A DNA stretch of 64,000 bases from Ruegeria lacuscaerulensis (GCF_013031245.1 NZ_WPZL01000008.1:103066-167065), one strand, 5' to 3'. Positions 47,689 through 57,795 are shown, counted from the stretch's first letter. Notes: generated from the sequence alone by a model not told the origin. Program-made: numbers and translations.

Positions 47689-48921
47689 ATGTATGACCTG
47701 GCCGTTATTTGGGAGTGGATCGCCTTTTCCGTCCGCTGGCTGCATGTGATCACCGCAATGGCGTGGATTGGGGCGTCATTCTACTTTATCGCGCTCGACC
47801 TCATGTTAAAGCCGAACCCTGCCCTGCCCGATGGGGCCTACGGCGAAGAATGGGAAGTGCATGGAGGCGGTTTCTATCACACCGTCAAATACCTGGTGGC
47901 GCCCGCACGGATGCCTGAACACCTGACCTGGCACAAATGGCAGAGCTATACGACGTGGCTCTCGGGTGCTGCCTTGCTCATGATCATCTATTGGGTCGGC
48001 GGCGAGTTGTTCCTGCTTGATCCAACCAAGGTGGACCTGTCGCTGTGGCAAGGGATCCTGATCTCTGGCGGATCGCTGACCATTGGGTGGCTGCTATACG
48101 ACCAGATGTGTAAATCCAAACTCAGCGACCACCCGACGGTACTGATGCTGTTGCTGTTCGTGATCCTTGTGATCATGTCCTGGGGCTACAACCAGGTTTT
48201 CACAGGTCGCGCCGCGCTTTTACATCTTGGTGCTTTCACCGCGACGATCATGACTGCCAACGTGTTCTTTCAGATCATGCCGAACCAGCGGATCGTGGTG
48301 GAAGACCTCAAGGCAGGTCGTACGCCGGACGCAAAATACGGAAAGATCGCCAAGGTCCGTTCGACACACAATAACTATCTGACTTTGCCGGTCGTGTTCC
48401 TCATGCTGTCGAACCATTACCCACTGGCTTTTGGCACCGAATACTCCTGGATCATCGCCAGCCTGATCTTCCTGACAGGCGTAACCATCCGTCACTACTT
48501 CAACACGATGCACGCAACCGGAAAGGGCCCGCACTGGACCTGGGCTGTCACGGTCCTGCTCATGGTGGTAATCGCCTGGCTTTCATCGGTCAGAAACGGT
48601 GAGACGTGGGAAGACGCAGAAGCACAAGAGCTGACGCCATACGAGCAGAAATATGCGTCAGCCGCCGGTTTCGAGGAAGCTTACGACACTGTCCTTGGCA
48701 ACTGTTCGATGTGCCATGCGCGCGAGCCGGTTTACGGCACCATGAAATGGGCTCCTAAGAAGGTTTACCTTGAAACACCCGGTGATGTGGCCCGCCAAGC
48801 CGACCAGATCTACCTGCAGGCCGGAATCAGCCATGCAATGCCGCCGCCATCGGCGGTTCAAATGGATGAAGAAGCGCGCCAGACAATCATCGCGTGGGTG
48901 CGTGAGGTCAGGGATCAATAG
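47689..48921 (+). CDS. puuD: Membrane urate hydroxylase with C-terminal cytochrome c
   Basis: PuuD-type urate oxidase of 410 residues: an N-terminal membrane part with about eight helices (WLHVITAMAWIGASFYFIALD near 17) followed by a periplasmic cytochrome c domain. Heme attachment is C339-S-M-C342-H343 and the distal Met is probably M384 in SHAMPP. It oxidises urate to 5-hydroxyisourate and passes electrons to the respiratory chain, so no peroxide is formed as with soluble uricase. AGGAG precedes the ATG. It stands alone between two divergent or convergent LysR genes. Confidence 0.94.
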   Translation: MYDLAVIWEWIAFSVRWLHVITAMAWIGASFYFIALDLMLKPNPALPDGAYGEEWEVHGGGFYHTVKYLVAPARMPEHLTWHKWQSYTTWLSGAALLMIIYWVGGELFLLDPTKVDLSLWQGILISGGSLTIGWLLYDQMCKSKLSDHPTVLMLLLFVILVIMSWGYNQVFTGRAALLHLGAFTATIMTANVFFQIMPNQRIVVEDLKAGRTPDAKYGKIAKVRSTHNNYLTLPVVFLMLSNHYPLAFGTEYSWIIASLIFLTGVTIRHYFNTMHATGKGPHWTWAVTVLLMVVIAWLSSVRNGETWEDAEAQELTPYEQKYASAAGFEEAYDTVLGNCSMCHAREPVYGTMKWAPKKVYLETPGDVARQADQIYLQAGISHAMPPPSAVQMDEEARQTIIAWVREVRDQ

Positions 48922-48987
48922 GCGCCCGCCAACAAAACAGTGACGCGTAAACTGGGCTACACGCCCAGTTTTTCCTGTCTATTAGCA

Positions 48988-49890
48988 CTAAGCAAAAAAC
49001 CGTTTGCTGTGCCGAGCAATATGCTCGACGAACAGGCGAACCTTTGGATCCTGAAGCTTTTTGTGCGGGTATAAACAACCGAAGATCGTTGGCAATGGTG
49101 GCGTCTCGGGCAGGACCTCGACCAGCCGACCATCCTCAAGAAACTCCCGCACATCAAAGCGCGGCTTGTTGACGATCCCGCGACCTGCCAGGGCCCAATC
49201 TGTCAACACGTCACCGTCATCCGCATCGTATTTGCCCCGGACTTCGAGCTTCCGCGGTCCCATGTCGGTGAGAAGTGTCCAGAAGTATTCAGGTGATCTG
49301 GGATAGCGTAGCAAGAGACAGTTGTGCGGGGTATGCAACAAGTCATCCGGGTTAGTGGGCACACCAAATTTCGACAAGTATTCCGGCGATGCACATAGTA
49401 CGCGATCACAATCCGCGAATTTCCGCAGTTTCATGGTGGAATCACCCGGCTCTCCGACAAAGAAAGCGATGTCCAGGCCATCGGCCAGGATGTCCACTTT
49501 GCGGTCGGACAGACGCATGCGAATCTCTGTTTCCGGGTAGCGATCTGAAAACTCCGGCACCAGTGGGGCAACGATTCTCCGCCCAACACCCAGCGGCGCA
49601 GTGATGCGGATGGCTCCTCGGGGAGCATCCGAAAAGCTGGCGACACGCGCCTCAGCATGATCGAGCGCCAGCAGAACGGCTTTCGCCTCGTCATAAAAAA
49701 CCGTTCCCACTTCCGTCGGTGTCATCGACCGCGTTGTTCTGTTGAACAGCCGCACGCCCAAATGGTTTTCCAGCTCTTTCAACCGTTTGCTGGCCACTGC
49801 CGGTGTCAACCGCAGATCCCGCCCTCCGGACGTGATGCTGCCCAGCTCCATCACTCTGACAAAGACCCGCAAGCTTTCGATGTATGACAT
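48988..49890 (-). CDS. LysR-family regulator (purine locus, copy 2)
   Basis: LysR regulator of 300 residues, winged helix at 1-60 and effector domain from about 88. It is divergent from xdhA across 155 bases, and a perfect 7-base inverted repeat at 49934-49952 lies between them. It is a paralog of the regulator at 46667. The adjacent operon suggests control of xanthine dehydrogenase, the second permease and guanine deaminase. Confidence 0.88.
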   Translation of the reverse strand: MSYIESLRVFVRVMELGSITSGGRDLRLTPAVASKRLKELENHLGVRLFNRTTRSMTPTEVGTVFYDEAKAVLLALDHAEARVASFSDAPRGAIRITAPLGVGRRIVAPLVPEFSDRYPETEIRMRLSDRKVDILADGLDIAFFVGEPGDSTMKLRKFADCDRVLCASPEYLSKFGVPTNPDDLLHTPHNCLLLRYPRSPEYFWTLLTDMGPRKLEVRGKYDADDGDVLTDWALAGRGIVNKPRFDVREFLEDGRLVEVLPETPPLPTIFGCLYPHKKLQDPKVRLFVEHIARHSKRFFA

Positions 49891-49933
49891 TCGATCCTCC
49901 CAGTACGGAAAGACTGCGTTATGGCGTTTTATT

Positions 49934-49952
49934 TTTCAACGATCTGTTGAAA
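49934..49952. promoter_or_regulatory. Inverted repeat upstream of xdhA
   Basis: TTTCAAC and GTTGAAA form a perfect inverted repeat with 5 bases between, a spacing and form suited to a LysR-type site. It lies 44 bases from the divergent LysR start and 94 bases from the xdhA start. Confidence 0.45.
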
Positions 49953-50045
49953 GTATTTGCCGATTCTGACAATTTTCTGACCCAATCGTTGCTTCTATGG
50001 TCCTCCAGATCACCCGCCGAAAGGCCGGGGCAAAGGGAGAATACC

Positions 50046-51509
50046 ATGACGCATCGCACCGACATCCGATTTGTCCTTAATGGCAGGGATGTGTCCGTTC
50101 CAGACGTAGCAGCAGACCAGACGCTTCTGGACTTTCTGCGACTGGACCGCCGACTGACAGGGACCAAGGAAGGCTGCGCCGAGGGTGACTGTGGCGCATG
50201 CACTGTGCTTGTCGGGCGGCTTGGCGGTGCTGGTCTGATTTACGTTCCGGTGAATGCGTGTATCCGGTTCCTCGCCTCCGTCGACGGCTGTCATGTCGTG
50301 ACGGTTGAACACCTGTCCGGCCCCGACGGCCGACTGCACCCGGTTCAGCAGGCGATGATCGATCATCACGGCAGCCAGTGCGGATTCTGCACGCCGGGCT
50401 TCGTTATGGCGCTTTATGCGCTATGGATGCAAACGCCTGAGCCGACTGAGGCGCAGGTCGAAACCGCGTTGCAAGGCAACCTGTGCCGCTGCACCGGGTA
50501 TGAACCGATCATCCGTGCTGCGGTTGCAGTCAGCCGCTATGGCACCCCGGCATCGGACCACCTGAACACCGAACGCGAAACCATGACCGCCCGACTGGCC
50601 GCCCTCAGGGACGGACGGCGCATCGTGACCGGGCCCGAAGACAACCTGAGCATTATCCCGTCCAGCGTTGATGATCTGGCCGAGTGTCTGCAGACCTATC
50701 CCAAGGCCACAATCGTAGCGGGGGCCACGGATGTTGGACTGTGGGTCACCAAATTCCTGCGAAACATCGGGCCTGCTATCTTCACGGGTCATCTCGAAGA
50801 CCTGAAAACAATCGAAAGACAGGGTTCCCTCCTCCTGATCGGTGCTGGCGCCAGCTACACCGATTGCCAGGAACTTCTGTCTGAACACCTGCCACACCTG
50901 TCCTCCTACTGGGATCGCATCGCAGGGTGGCAGGTGCGGAATATGGGAACCGTCGGCGGGAATATCGCCAACGGCTCCCCTATCGGGGATACGCCGCCGG
51001 TTCTTATCGCGCTCGGTGCGGAAATCACGCTGCGCCGCGGGTCAGAGATCCGGACGCTGCCTCTCGAGGAGTTCTTCATCGACTACGGCAAGCAGGATCG
51101 CCAACCCGACGAATTTGTCGAAAGCATCCGCGTGCCTCTGCCCGAGGCAAACGATTTGGACGCGGCCTACAAGATATCCAAGCGTCGGGACGAGGACATT
51201 TCCTCGGTCGCTGCCGGCATCCACCTGACGGTTACGGACGGTGTCATCACCAATGCGCGCATCGCGTTCGGCGGCATGGCCGCCACTCCCAAACGAGCTT
51301 CTGCTGCCGAAGCGGCACTAAATGGACAGGCCTGGACGCACGAAACCTTTGAAGCAGCCGCTTTGGCTCTGGCGGAGGATTTCTCTCCTCTGACGGATTG
51401 GCGTGCCTCGTCCGACTACCGGATGTTAACCGCCCAAAACCTGCTGCGTCGGTTCTTCCTCGAAAACGACGCCCAAACCGACAATCCCGTTCAACTGGCG
51501 TGTGCCTAA
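50046..51509 (+). CDS. xdhA: Xanthine dehydrogenase small subunit (Fe-S/FAD)
   Basis: Iron-sulfur and FAD subunit of xanthine dehydrogenase, 487 residues. The plant-type 2Fe-2S cluster is ligated by C44, C49 and C52 (KEGCAEGDCGAC) plus a later Cys. The second cluster uses QCGFCTPG and LCRCTGYEPI. The FAD domain follows from about 190, with TVGGNIANGSPIGD. The ATG at 50046 has GGGAGA six bases upstream. It is the first gene of a five-gene operon running to guaD. Confidence 0.95.
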   Translation: MTHRTDIRFVLNGRDVSVPDVAADQTLLDFLRLDRRLTGTKEGCAEGDCGACTVLVGRLGGAGLIYVPVNACIRFLASVDGCHVVTVEHLSGPDGRLHPVQQAMIDHHGSQCGFCTPGFVMALYALWMQTPEPTEAQVETALQGNLCRCTGYEPIIRAAVAVSRYGTPASDHLNTERETMTARLAALRDGRRIVTGPEDNLSIIPSSVDDLAECLQTYPKATIVAGATDVGLWVTKFLRNIGPAIFTGHLEDLKTIERQGSLLLIGAGASYTDCQELLSEHLPHLSSYWDRIAGWQVRNMGTVGGNIANGSPIGDTPPVLIALGAEITLRRGSEIRTLPLEEFFIDYGKQDRQPDEFVESIRVPLPEANDLDAAYKISKRRDEDISSVAAGIHLTVTDGVITNARIAFGGMAATPKRASAAEAALNGQAWTHETFEAAALALAEDFSPLTDWRASSDYRMLTAQNLLRRFFLENDAQTDNPVQLACA

Positions 51510-51524
51510 ACAGGAGACGACACC

Positions 51525-53843
51525 ATGAAAGACAACGTTTCCATCACTGGGGCGGCCCACACCAACGTTAACCATGACAGTGCAATCAAGCATGTCACCG
51601 GACGGGCCGATTACACCGACGACATCGCCCAGCCCGAAGGCACGCTGCACGCTTATCTCGGCGTATCCAACGTTGCACACGCCAAGCTTTTGGGCATCGA
51701 CTTCACCGAAGTACTGGCCACTCCCGGAGTCGTGGGTGTCCTGACCGCTGACGACGTGCCAGGCACCAATGATATCAGCCCGACACATCTGAACGACGAA
51801 CCCGTTTTCCCGACCGATGCCGTTCAGTTTCACGGTCAGCCGTTGTTTGCCGTTGTTGCGGAAACCCGTGACATTGCGCGCCGCGCCGCCGAGCTGGCGA
51901 AAATCGACTACGAAACCCTGCCTCACGCGCTGGACCCGATTGCCGCGCAGGAAGCCGGATACCCGCATGTCACAGCCCCGCTAAAGCTGGAACGCGGCGA
52001 CGTCGCCCCGGCGCAGGCATCTGCGCCCAACCGGATCAAGGGCCGCATGAATGTTGGTGGTCAGGACCACATGTACCTCGAAGGTCATATCGCATTTGCC
52101 ATTCCGGGCGAAGACGATGATGTGATCGTGCATTGCTCTACCCAGCACCCGTCCGAGGCGCAGCATATGGTGGCGCATGTTCTCGGGGTACCGTCCAACG
52201 CCGTTGTGGTCAACGTGCGCCGCATGGGTGGTGGGTTTGGCGGCAAGGAAAGCCAGATGAACCTGTTCTGCGCTGTTGCTGCCGTGGCAGCCAAAAAGTG
52301 GAACCGCGCCGTGAAAATCCGCCCCGACCGGGATCAGGACATGACGGCGACCGGCAAACGCCATGACTTCGTGATCGACTACGATGTTGCCTTTGACGAC
52401 GCGGGCCGCATTCAGGCGGTCGAGGGCAGCTTTGCCGCGCGCTGCGGGTTCTCGGCGGATCTTTCGGGACCTGTCACCGACCGGGCGCTTTTTCACGCCG
52501 ACAACGCCTATTTCTATCCGAACGTCCGGTTGAACAGCCATCCGATGAAAACCAACACCGTGTCGAACACCGCGTTTCGCGGGTTTGGCGGGCCGCAGGG
52601 TGTGATCGCCGCTGAACGGATGATCGAAGAAATTGCCTATGCAACGGGGCAAGACCCTCTGGATGTGCGCAAGGCGAATTTCTACGGTACCGATGACCGC
52701 AACGTGACCCCGTATCACCAGGTGGTCGAAGACAGCATCCTCGATCGGTTGATCGGAGAACTGGAAGAGACATCCGAGTATCGCCAGCGTCGTCAGGACA
52801 TCATCGAATTCAACAAGACATCGCCAATCCTGAAAAAGGGGATCGCACTCACGCCGGTCAAATTTGGCATTTCCTTCACGGCGACCTGGTACAATCAGGC
52901 GGGTGCGCTAGTGCATGTCTACAATGACGGCTCTATCCATCTGAACCACGGCGGCACCGAAATGGGGCAAGGCCTCAATACCAAAGTTGCGCAGGTCGTG
53001 GCCGAGGCCTTTCAGGTTGATTTCAGCCGGATCAAGATCACCAAAACGACCACCGAAAAAGTTCCCAATACTTCAGCCACTGCGGCCTCCAGCGGGACCG
53101 ATCTGAATGGCATGGCCGCGTTGAACGCGGTCGAGCAGATCAAAGCACGTCTGGTGAAATTCGCCGCCGAGACCTGGAATGTCGCCCCCGAAGAAGTGGC
53201 TTTCCACGCCAATCAAGTGTATATCGGCGAAGAGGTTTTGCCTTTTGATGCGTTCATCAAGCAAGCTTATTTGGCACGCGTACAGTTGTCTGCGGCCGGC
53301 TTCTACAAGACCCCAAAAATCCACTGGGACCGCGCCAAAGGTCAGGGGCGTCCGTTCTACTACTACTCTTACGGCGCATCGTGTTCGGAGGTGACGATTG
53401 ACACCCTGACAGGTGAATACCGGGTAGAGCGTACTGATCTTTTGCACGACGTTGGCCGCTCGCTGAACCCTGTACTCGATAAGGGGCAGGTCGAAGGTGC
53501 ATTTATTCAGGGCATGGGATGGCTGACCACCGAAGAGCTTTGGTGGGACGATGCTGGCCGTCTGCGCACCCATGCGCCGTCGACTTACAAAATCCCGCTC
53601 GCGTCGGATCGCCCGCGCATCTTCAATGTGAACCTTGCCGATTGGTCGGAAAACCGTGAGTTGACCATCAAGCGGTCCAAGGCTGTCGGCGAACCGCCGT
53701 TCATGCTGGGCATATCGGTGCTTGAGGCCCTGTCGATGGCCGTGGCCTCTGTCGCCGATTACCGCGAATGCCCGCGCCTTGACGCTCCGGCCACCCCCGA
53801 GCGCGTCCTGATGGCTGTTACGCGGCTGCAGGAAGGTTCCTGA
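51525..53843 (+). CDS. xdhB: Xanthine dehydrogenase molybdopterin-binding subunit
   Basis: Molybdenum cofactor subunit of 772 residues, oxidising hypoxanthine and xanthine to urate. Recognisable parts are the N-terminal HVTGRADYTDD, the MGGGFGGKESQ loop, the FRGFGGPQG loop, and the catalytic Glu E723 in KAVGEPPFML. Length is typical of bacterial XdhB. It starts 15 bases after xdhA with AGGAG upstream. With XdhA it forms the alpha2beta2 enzyme; XdhC, encoded next, loads its cofactor. Confidence 0.95.
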   Translation: MKDNVSITGAAHTNVNHDSAIKHVTGRADYTDDIAQPEGTLHAYLGVSNVAHAKLLGIDFTEVLATPGVVGVLTADDVPGTNDISPTHLNDEPVFPTDAVQFHGQPLFAVVAETRDIARRAAELAKIDYETLPHALDPIAAQEAGYPHVTAPLKLERGDVAPAQASAPNRIKGRMNVGGQDHMYLEGHIAFAIPGEDDDVIVHCSTQHPSEAQHMVAHVLGVPSNAVVVNVRRMGGGFGGKESQMNLFCAVAAVAAKKWNRAVKIRPDRDQDMTATGKRHDFVIDYDVAFDDAGRIQAVEGSFAARCGFSADLSGPVTDRALFHADNAYFYPNVRLNSHPMKTNTVSNTAFRGFGGPQGVIAAERMIEEIAYATGQDPLDVRKANFYGTDDRNVTPYHQVVEDSILDRLIGELEETSEYRQRRQDIIEFNKTSPILKKGIALTPVKFGISFTATWYNQAGALVHVYNDGSIHLNHGGTEMGQGLNTKVAQVVAEAFQVDFSRIKITKTTTEKVPNTSATAASSGTDLNGMAALNAVEQIKARLVKFAAETWNVAPEEVAFHANQVYIGEEVLPFDAFIKQAYLARVQLSAAGFYKTPKIHWDRAKGQGRPFYYYSYGASCSEVTIDTLTGEYRVERTDLLHDVGRSLNPVLDKGQVEGAFIQGMGWLTTEELWWDDAGRLRTHAPSTYKIPLASDRPRIFNVNLADWSENRELTIKRSKAVGEPPFMLGISVLEALSMAVASVADYRECPRLDAPATPERVLMAVTRLQEGS

Positions 53844-53846
53844 GCC

Positions 53847-54728
53847 ATGGCACAGGTCCCGGGTTCTCTGAGCGAATTTCTGTCCGCACAGCGTTGCGTG
53901 ATCCGCGTTGCGCTTACGCGCGTACGCGGGTCCTCGCCGCGCAATGAGGGAACAGAGATGTTCGTGGCGCCCGGCGCGCTGTGGGGAACCATCGGCGGTG
54001 GGCAATTGGAGTATATTGCCATCAACGCCGCCCGGGACATGTTGCGCGATGGCGCGCTGCATCAGGATCTGGACGTGCCGCTTGGCCCCGAAATCGGGCA
54101 GTGCTGCGGCGGCCGGGTCGAATTGAACCTGACCCGTATGCGCGCGTCGGACAAATGGGCCGCAACAGAACGCGCGGCCCTGCGCGAAGAAGCCTTGCCA
54201 CATGTCTATGTCATGGGCGCGGGCCACGTCGGTCGGGCGCTGGCCAATCAGCTTCAGCATCTGCCGGTGCGCTGCATCCTCGTCGATACCCGGCCCGAGG
54301 AAATCGAGCTCTGCACTGCAAATGTCGATACCCGGGTGAGCGCAATCCCCGAGGCCGAAATCTGGAGCGCGCCTGCGGGCAGCGCCTTTATTGTTCTGAC
54401 CCATGATCATGGGCTGGATTTCCTGCTGACGTCCGCTGCACTTGAACGTCAGGACGCCGCTTATGTGGGGATGATCGGATCTGCCACTAAGCGGGTAAAG
54501 CTCAGGAACTGGGCGCACAAAAACTGTGACGGACAGTCTATCGAACAATTGAATTGCCCCATTGGGGCAAGCGGTAGCCGCGACAAGCGGCCCAGCGTCA
54601 TCGCCGCCTTTGTGGTGGCCGAGGTGATGGCTGACTTGACCTCTGAAACTGCCGCAACCGCCCTGACCGGGGCAAACCAGGCGCCCCTGTTGGGCAACCA
54701 AACCGACCGGAAAGGGAGATTGGCCTGA
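53847..54728 (+). CDS. xdhC: Xanthine dehydrogenase accessory protein
   Basis: XdhC of 293 residues, which inserts the sulfurated molybdenum cofactor into XdhB and is not part of the mature enzyme. The N-terminal domain has RGSSPRNEGTEMFV and GTIGGGQLEY, and the C-terminal Rossmann-like domain has HVYVMGAGHVGRAL and MIGSATKR. It begins three bases after the xdhB stop. A second NCS2 permease follows 43 bases later. Confidence 0.93.
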   Translation: MAQVPGSLSEFLSAQRCVIRVALTRVRGSSPRNEGTEMFVAPGALWGTIGGGQLEYIAINAARDMLRDGALHQDLDVPLGPEIGQCCGGRVELNLTRMRASDKWAATERAALREEALPHVYVMGAGHVGRALANQLQHLPVRCILVDTRPEEIELCTANVDTRVSAIPEAEIWSAPAGSAFIVLTHDHGLDFLLTSAALERQDAAYVGMIGSATKRVKLRNWAHKNCDGQSIEQLNCPIGASGSRDKRPSVIAAFVVAEVMADLTSETAATALTGANQAPLLGNQTDRKGRLA

Positions 54729-54771
54729 CATCTGTTGGGCATTTCCGGTCATATCAGAGGAGGAGACCGTC

Positions 54772-56373
54772 ATGGACGGGAGGACCTACGAATACAAGCT
54801 GTTTACCCGCAGCGATTTCAGCGCTTTCTGGGCGCTGTTTACTGACAACCTCGTGAATCTGCTGATCCTTTCCGGGGTCTGCCAGTTCGTGTTTCAGATG
54901 CCCGCCGGAATCGTTTTTGGCCGCATCGTTCCCGGCGCCGCCGTCGCGATTTTGGCAGGTGTTGCTGTCTATACATACCTCGCCAGATATGCAGCAAACA
55001 AGCAGGGCAAAGATGTAACCGCCTTGCCCTACGGCATCTCTACGCCGGTTATGTTCGTCTACCTGTTCGGCGTGATCGGCCCCATCTATTGGGCGACCGA
55101 TGATCCAATGCTCGCATGGCAGGTTGGCATCGGCGCCGGGTTCATGGGCGGCATCGTGGCGGCCTTGGGCGCCATTGTAGGGCCTTACCTCAAGCGGATC
55201 ACACCACGAGCCGGGATGTTGGGCACGCTTTGCGGTATTGCCTTGGTCTTTATCGGTTCCGTGCCACTGGCCGAAGTTTTCGAAAACCCAATCATCGGCT
55301 TTACGTCGCTGCTGTTTATCCTCTGGGGTCTGATCGGTCGTTTCCGTCTACCGGGCAATGTACCCGCCGGACTGGTCGCGATTGCTGCCGGTACGGTAAT
55401 CGCCATTCTCCTGGGAGAATCCAAGATCGACGTAAGTGGCATCGGATTTTACCCGCCGATCCCCTACTTCGGTGACCTCATCGCCGGTGTGCAGTACCTG
55501 TTCGCAAACCCCGAATTGTTCCTCGTGTTGATCCCGGTACAGATCTACAACTTCATCGAAACGATGAACAATGTGGAGTCAGCCGAGGCCGCAGGCGACC
55601 ACTACCCGGTTGGTCTGTGCCAGGTGACAGATGGCGCAGGGACGATGCTGGGCGCGCTGTTTGGCTCGCCGTTCCCGACGACCGTTTATATCGGTCACCC
55701 GGCCTATAAGCGGCTTGATGCCCACGCAGGGTACATCGTCGGCGTGGCTGTCGTGATTGCAGCCGCTGCCTTCCTCGGCTTCCTGTCCTTCCTTGCAGGC
55801 CTGATCCCGATTGCCGCCGCAGCACCCGTACTGGTCTTTGTCTCGGTGAGCCTGATCACCAATACGGCCTGGGCTGTGAAGCCGATGCACATGGCAGCTG
55901 TTTCCTTCGCGATCCTGCCCCACATCTCAGCTTTCCTGATGGTCAAATGGGGATCACTGATGAATGCTCTGCGCAGCACTGGTGTCGAAGGTTTGCCCTC
56001 TCTCGGTGATGAAGGTCTGACCGCGGCCCTTCTGATGGAAGGCGCCCATTACGAGGGGCACCTTGCCCTTAGCCAGGGTGCGATCATCACGGGTCTGATT
56101 TGGGGTGCCATCGTGGCCGATGTGATTGATGGCCGCTTCCGGATGGCAGGGTTGTTTGCTGCCGCAGGCGGGCTGATGTCGTCCGTCGGGATCATTCATT
56201 CCTACACGCTGCAGATGCCCCAGTTCGACGGAATCACTGTCGGCTACCTGATCATCGGCGCGTTCCTCTACCTATATCCGGTGGTCGCACCGAAAGAGGA
56301 CCTGGAACACCGGGTCATCGTTCCCGATGAGCCTGATCTCATCGACGACGACTCGCCTGCACAACAGGCCTGA
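54772..56373 (+). CDS. NCS2/AzgA-like purine permease
   Basis: Xanthine/uracil-family permease of 533 residues with about 13 helices. It belongs to a branch distinct from the permease at 42788: the region NVESAEAAGDHYPVG, the internal FGSPFPTTVYIGHPAYK and the long C-terminal tail resemble AzgA-type hypoxanthine/guanine transporters. Its place between xdhC and guaD suggests import of guanine, hypoxanthine or xanthine. AGGAGGAG lies just before the ATG. Confidence 0.85.
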   Translation: MDGRTYEYKLFTRSDFSAFWALFTDNLVNLLILSGVCQFVFQMPAGIVFGRIVPGAAVAILAGVAVYTYLARYAANKQGKDVTALPYGISTPVMFVYLFGVIGPIYWATDDPMLAWQVGIGAGFMGGIVAALGAIVGPYLKRITPRAGMLGTLCGIALVFIGSVPLAEVFENPIIGFTSLLFILWGLIGRFRLPGNVPAGLVAIAAGTVIAILLGESKIDVSGIGFYPPIPYFGDLIAGVQYLFANPELFLVLIPVQIYNFIETMNNVESAEAAGDHYPVGLCQVTDGAGTMLGALFGSPFPTTVYIGHPAYKRLDAHAGYIVGVAVVIAAAAFLGFLSFLAGLIPIAAAAPVLVFVSVSLITNTAWAVKPMHMAAVSFAILPHISAFLMVKWGSLMNALRSTGVEGLPSLGDEGLTAALLMEGAHYEGHLALSQGAIITGLIWGAIVADVIDGRFRMAGLFAAAGGLMSSVGIIHSYTLQMPQFDGITVGYLIIGAFLYLYPVVAPKEDLEHRVIVPDEPDLIDDDSPAQQA

Positions 56374-56436
56374 TCCAAAGCGGGGCAGTCGTGTGACTGC
56401 CCCTACCCTTTCCTTTCCGTATGAACGAGACCTTTC

Positions 56437-57774
56437 ATGACACAGAGATTGCTCCGCGGTCGTCTGCTGACCTTTCATCGCGAACCGCAAAACGGAGAAG
56501 ATTCCGGCGCATACACATATCTCGAAGACGGCGCCCTTCTGATCCAAGACGGGATTATCCAGGATACCGGCCCCTTCGCCGAGATCAGCGCGAAAGCCGG
56601 AGATGTTCCGGTGACTGACCATCGCCCACACCTGATGATGGCCGGTTTTATCGACACACACATCCACTTTCCGCAGGTGCAGGTGATCGCCTCATGGGGC
56701 GCGCAGCTTTTGGACTGGCTAAACAACTACACCTTTCCGGAAGAAACCCGTTTCGCTTCGGACGAGCACAGCGCGAACATGGCGAGTGCGTTCTTCGATC
56801 AGCTCATCACCCACGGCACGACGACCGCAGTTGCCTATTGCTCGGTTCATAAAACATCGGCTGACGCTTTCTTTACCGAAGCGACCAGACGAAACATGCG
56901 CATGCTCGGCGGCAAGGTCCTGATGGACCGCAATGCGCCCGAGGGTCTGCGGGACACGCCGCAAACCGGATATGATGACACCAAGGCTTTGATCACAGAC
57001 TGGCATGGCAAAGGCCGGAACGGCTATGTCATTACACCTCGTTTTGCGATCACGTCCACGCCGGAACAAATGGCGATGGCACAAGCCCTCGCGCAGGAAC
57101 ATCCGGACTGCCACATCCAGACTCATCTGTCGGAGAACAAGGATGAGATCGCCTACACCGCGCAACTTTATCCGCAAGCGCGTGACTATCTGGACGTCTA
57201 TCAGTCTTATGGTTTGCTCGGTCAAAAAACACTGCTGGGTCACTCCATTCACCTGGAGGCGCGCGAGATCGACGCCCTTGCAGAAACCGGAGCGCATCCC
57301 GTGTTCTGTCCAACTTCGAACCTGTTCCTTGGCAGCGGCCTCTTTGACCATGGCGGTCTGAGCGCGCGCGGCATCGCTAACGGGATCGCTACTGATGTTG
57401 GCGCAGGCACCAGCTATTCGATGCTTCAGACCCTCAACGAAGGATACAAAATCCTGCAACTGCAAGGGCTGGCGCTGCATCCTCTGCAAGCCTTCCACTG
57501 GGCAACACGCGGCAATGCCTGTGTTCTCGGCCTGGAAGATAAAATCGGAAACCTGGATCCCGGAAGCGAAGCAGACATCGTCGTTTTGAACGCGCGCAGC
57601 ACTCCTGCCATGGCCCTTCGCATGGATCGCGTTGGAAGTCTTGCCGAAGAGTTATTTGTTTTGCAGATGATGGGGGATGACCGCGCCGTCGAGGAAGTCT
57701 ACGTTTCAGGCGCGCCAAGCAAGCTTGCTTCTGTTCAGAATGTCGTGGCCAATCCTGAACTTAGCCCCGCCTAA
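56437..57774 (+). CDS. guaD: Guanine deaminase
   Basis: Amidohydrolase of 445 residues that deaminates guanine to xanthine. The zinc motif is H75-x-H77 in GFIDTHIHFPQ, with the guanine-deaminase-typical LDWLNNYTFPEE near 95, HLSENKDEI for the third His, and LGHSIHL and TDVGAGTSYSML toward the end. It closes the xdh operon and feeds xanthine to XdhAB. A palindromic terminator follows at 57796. Confidence 0.94.
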   Translation: MTQRLLRGRLLTFHREPQNGEDSGAYTYLEDGALLIQDGIIQDTGPFAEISAKAGDVPVTDHRPHLMMAGFIDTHIHFPQVQVIASWGAQLLDWLNNYTFPEETRFASDEHSANMASAFFDQLITHGTTTAVAYCSVHKTSADAFFTEATRRNMRMLGGKVLMDRNAPEGLRDTPQTGYDDTKALITDWHGKGRNGYVITPRFAITSTPEQMAMAQALAQEHPDCHIQTHLSENKDEIAYTAQLYPQARDYLDVYQSYGLLGQKTLLGHSIHLEAREIDALAETGAHPVFCPTSNLFLGSGLFDHGGLSARGIANGIATDVGAGTSYSMLQTLNEGYKILQLQGLALHPLQAFHWATRGNACVLGLEDKIGNLDPGSEADIVVLNARSTPAMALRMDRVGSLAEELFVLQMMGDDRAVEEVYVSGAPSKLASVQNVVANPELSPA

Positions 57775-57795
57775 CAGAATTGTTGGCTCGGTATT

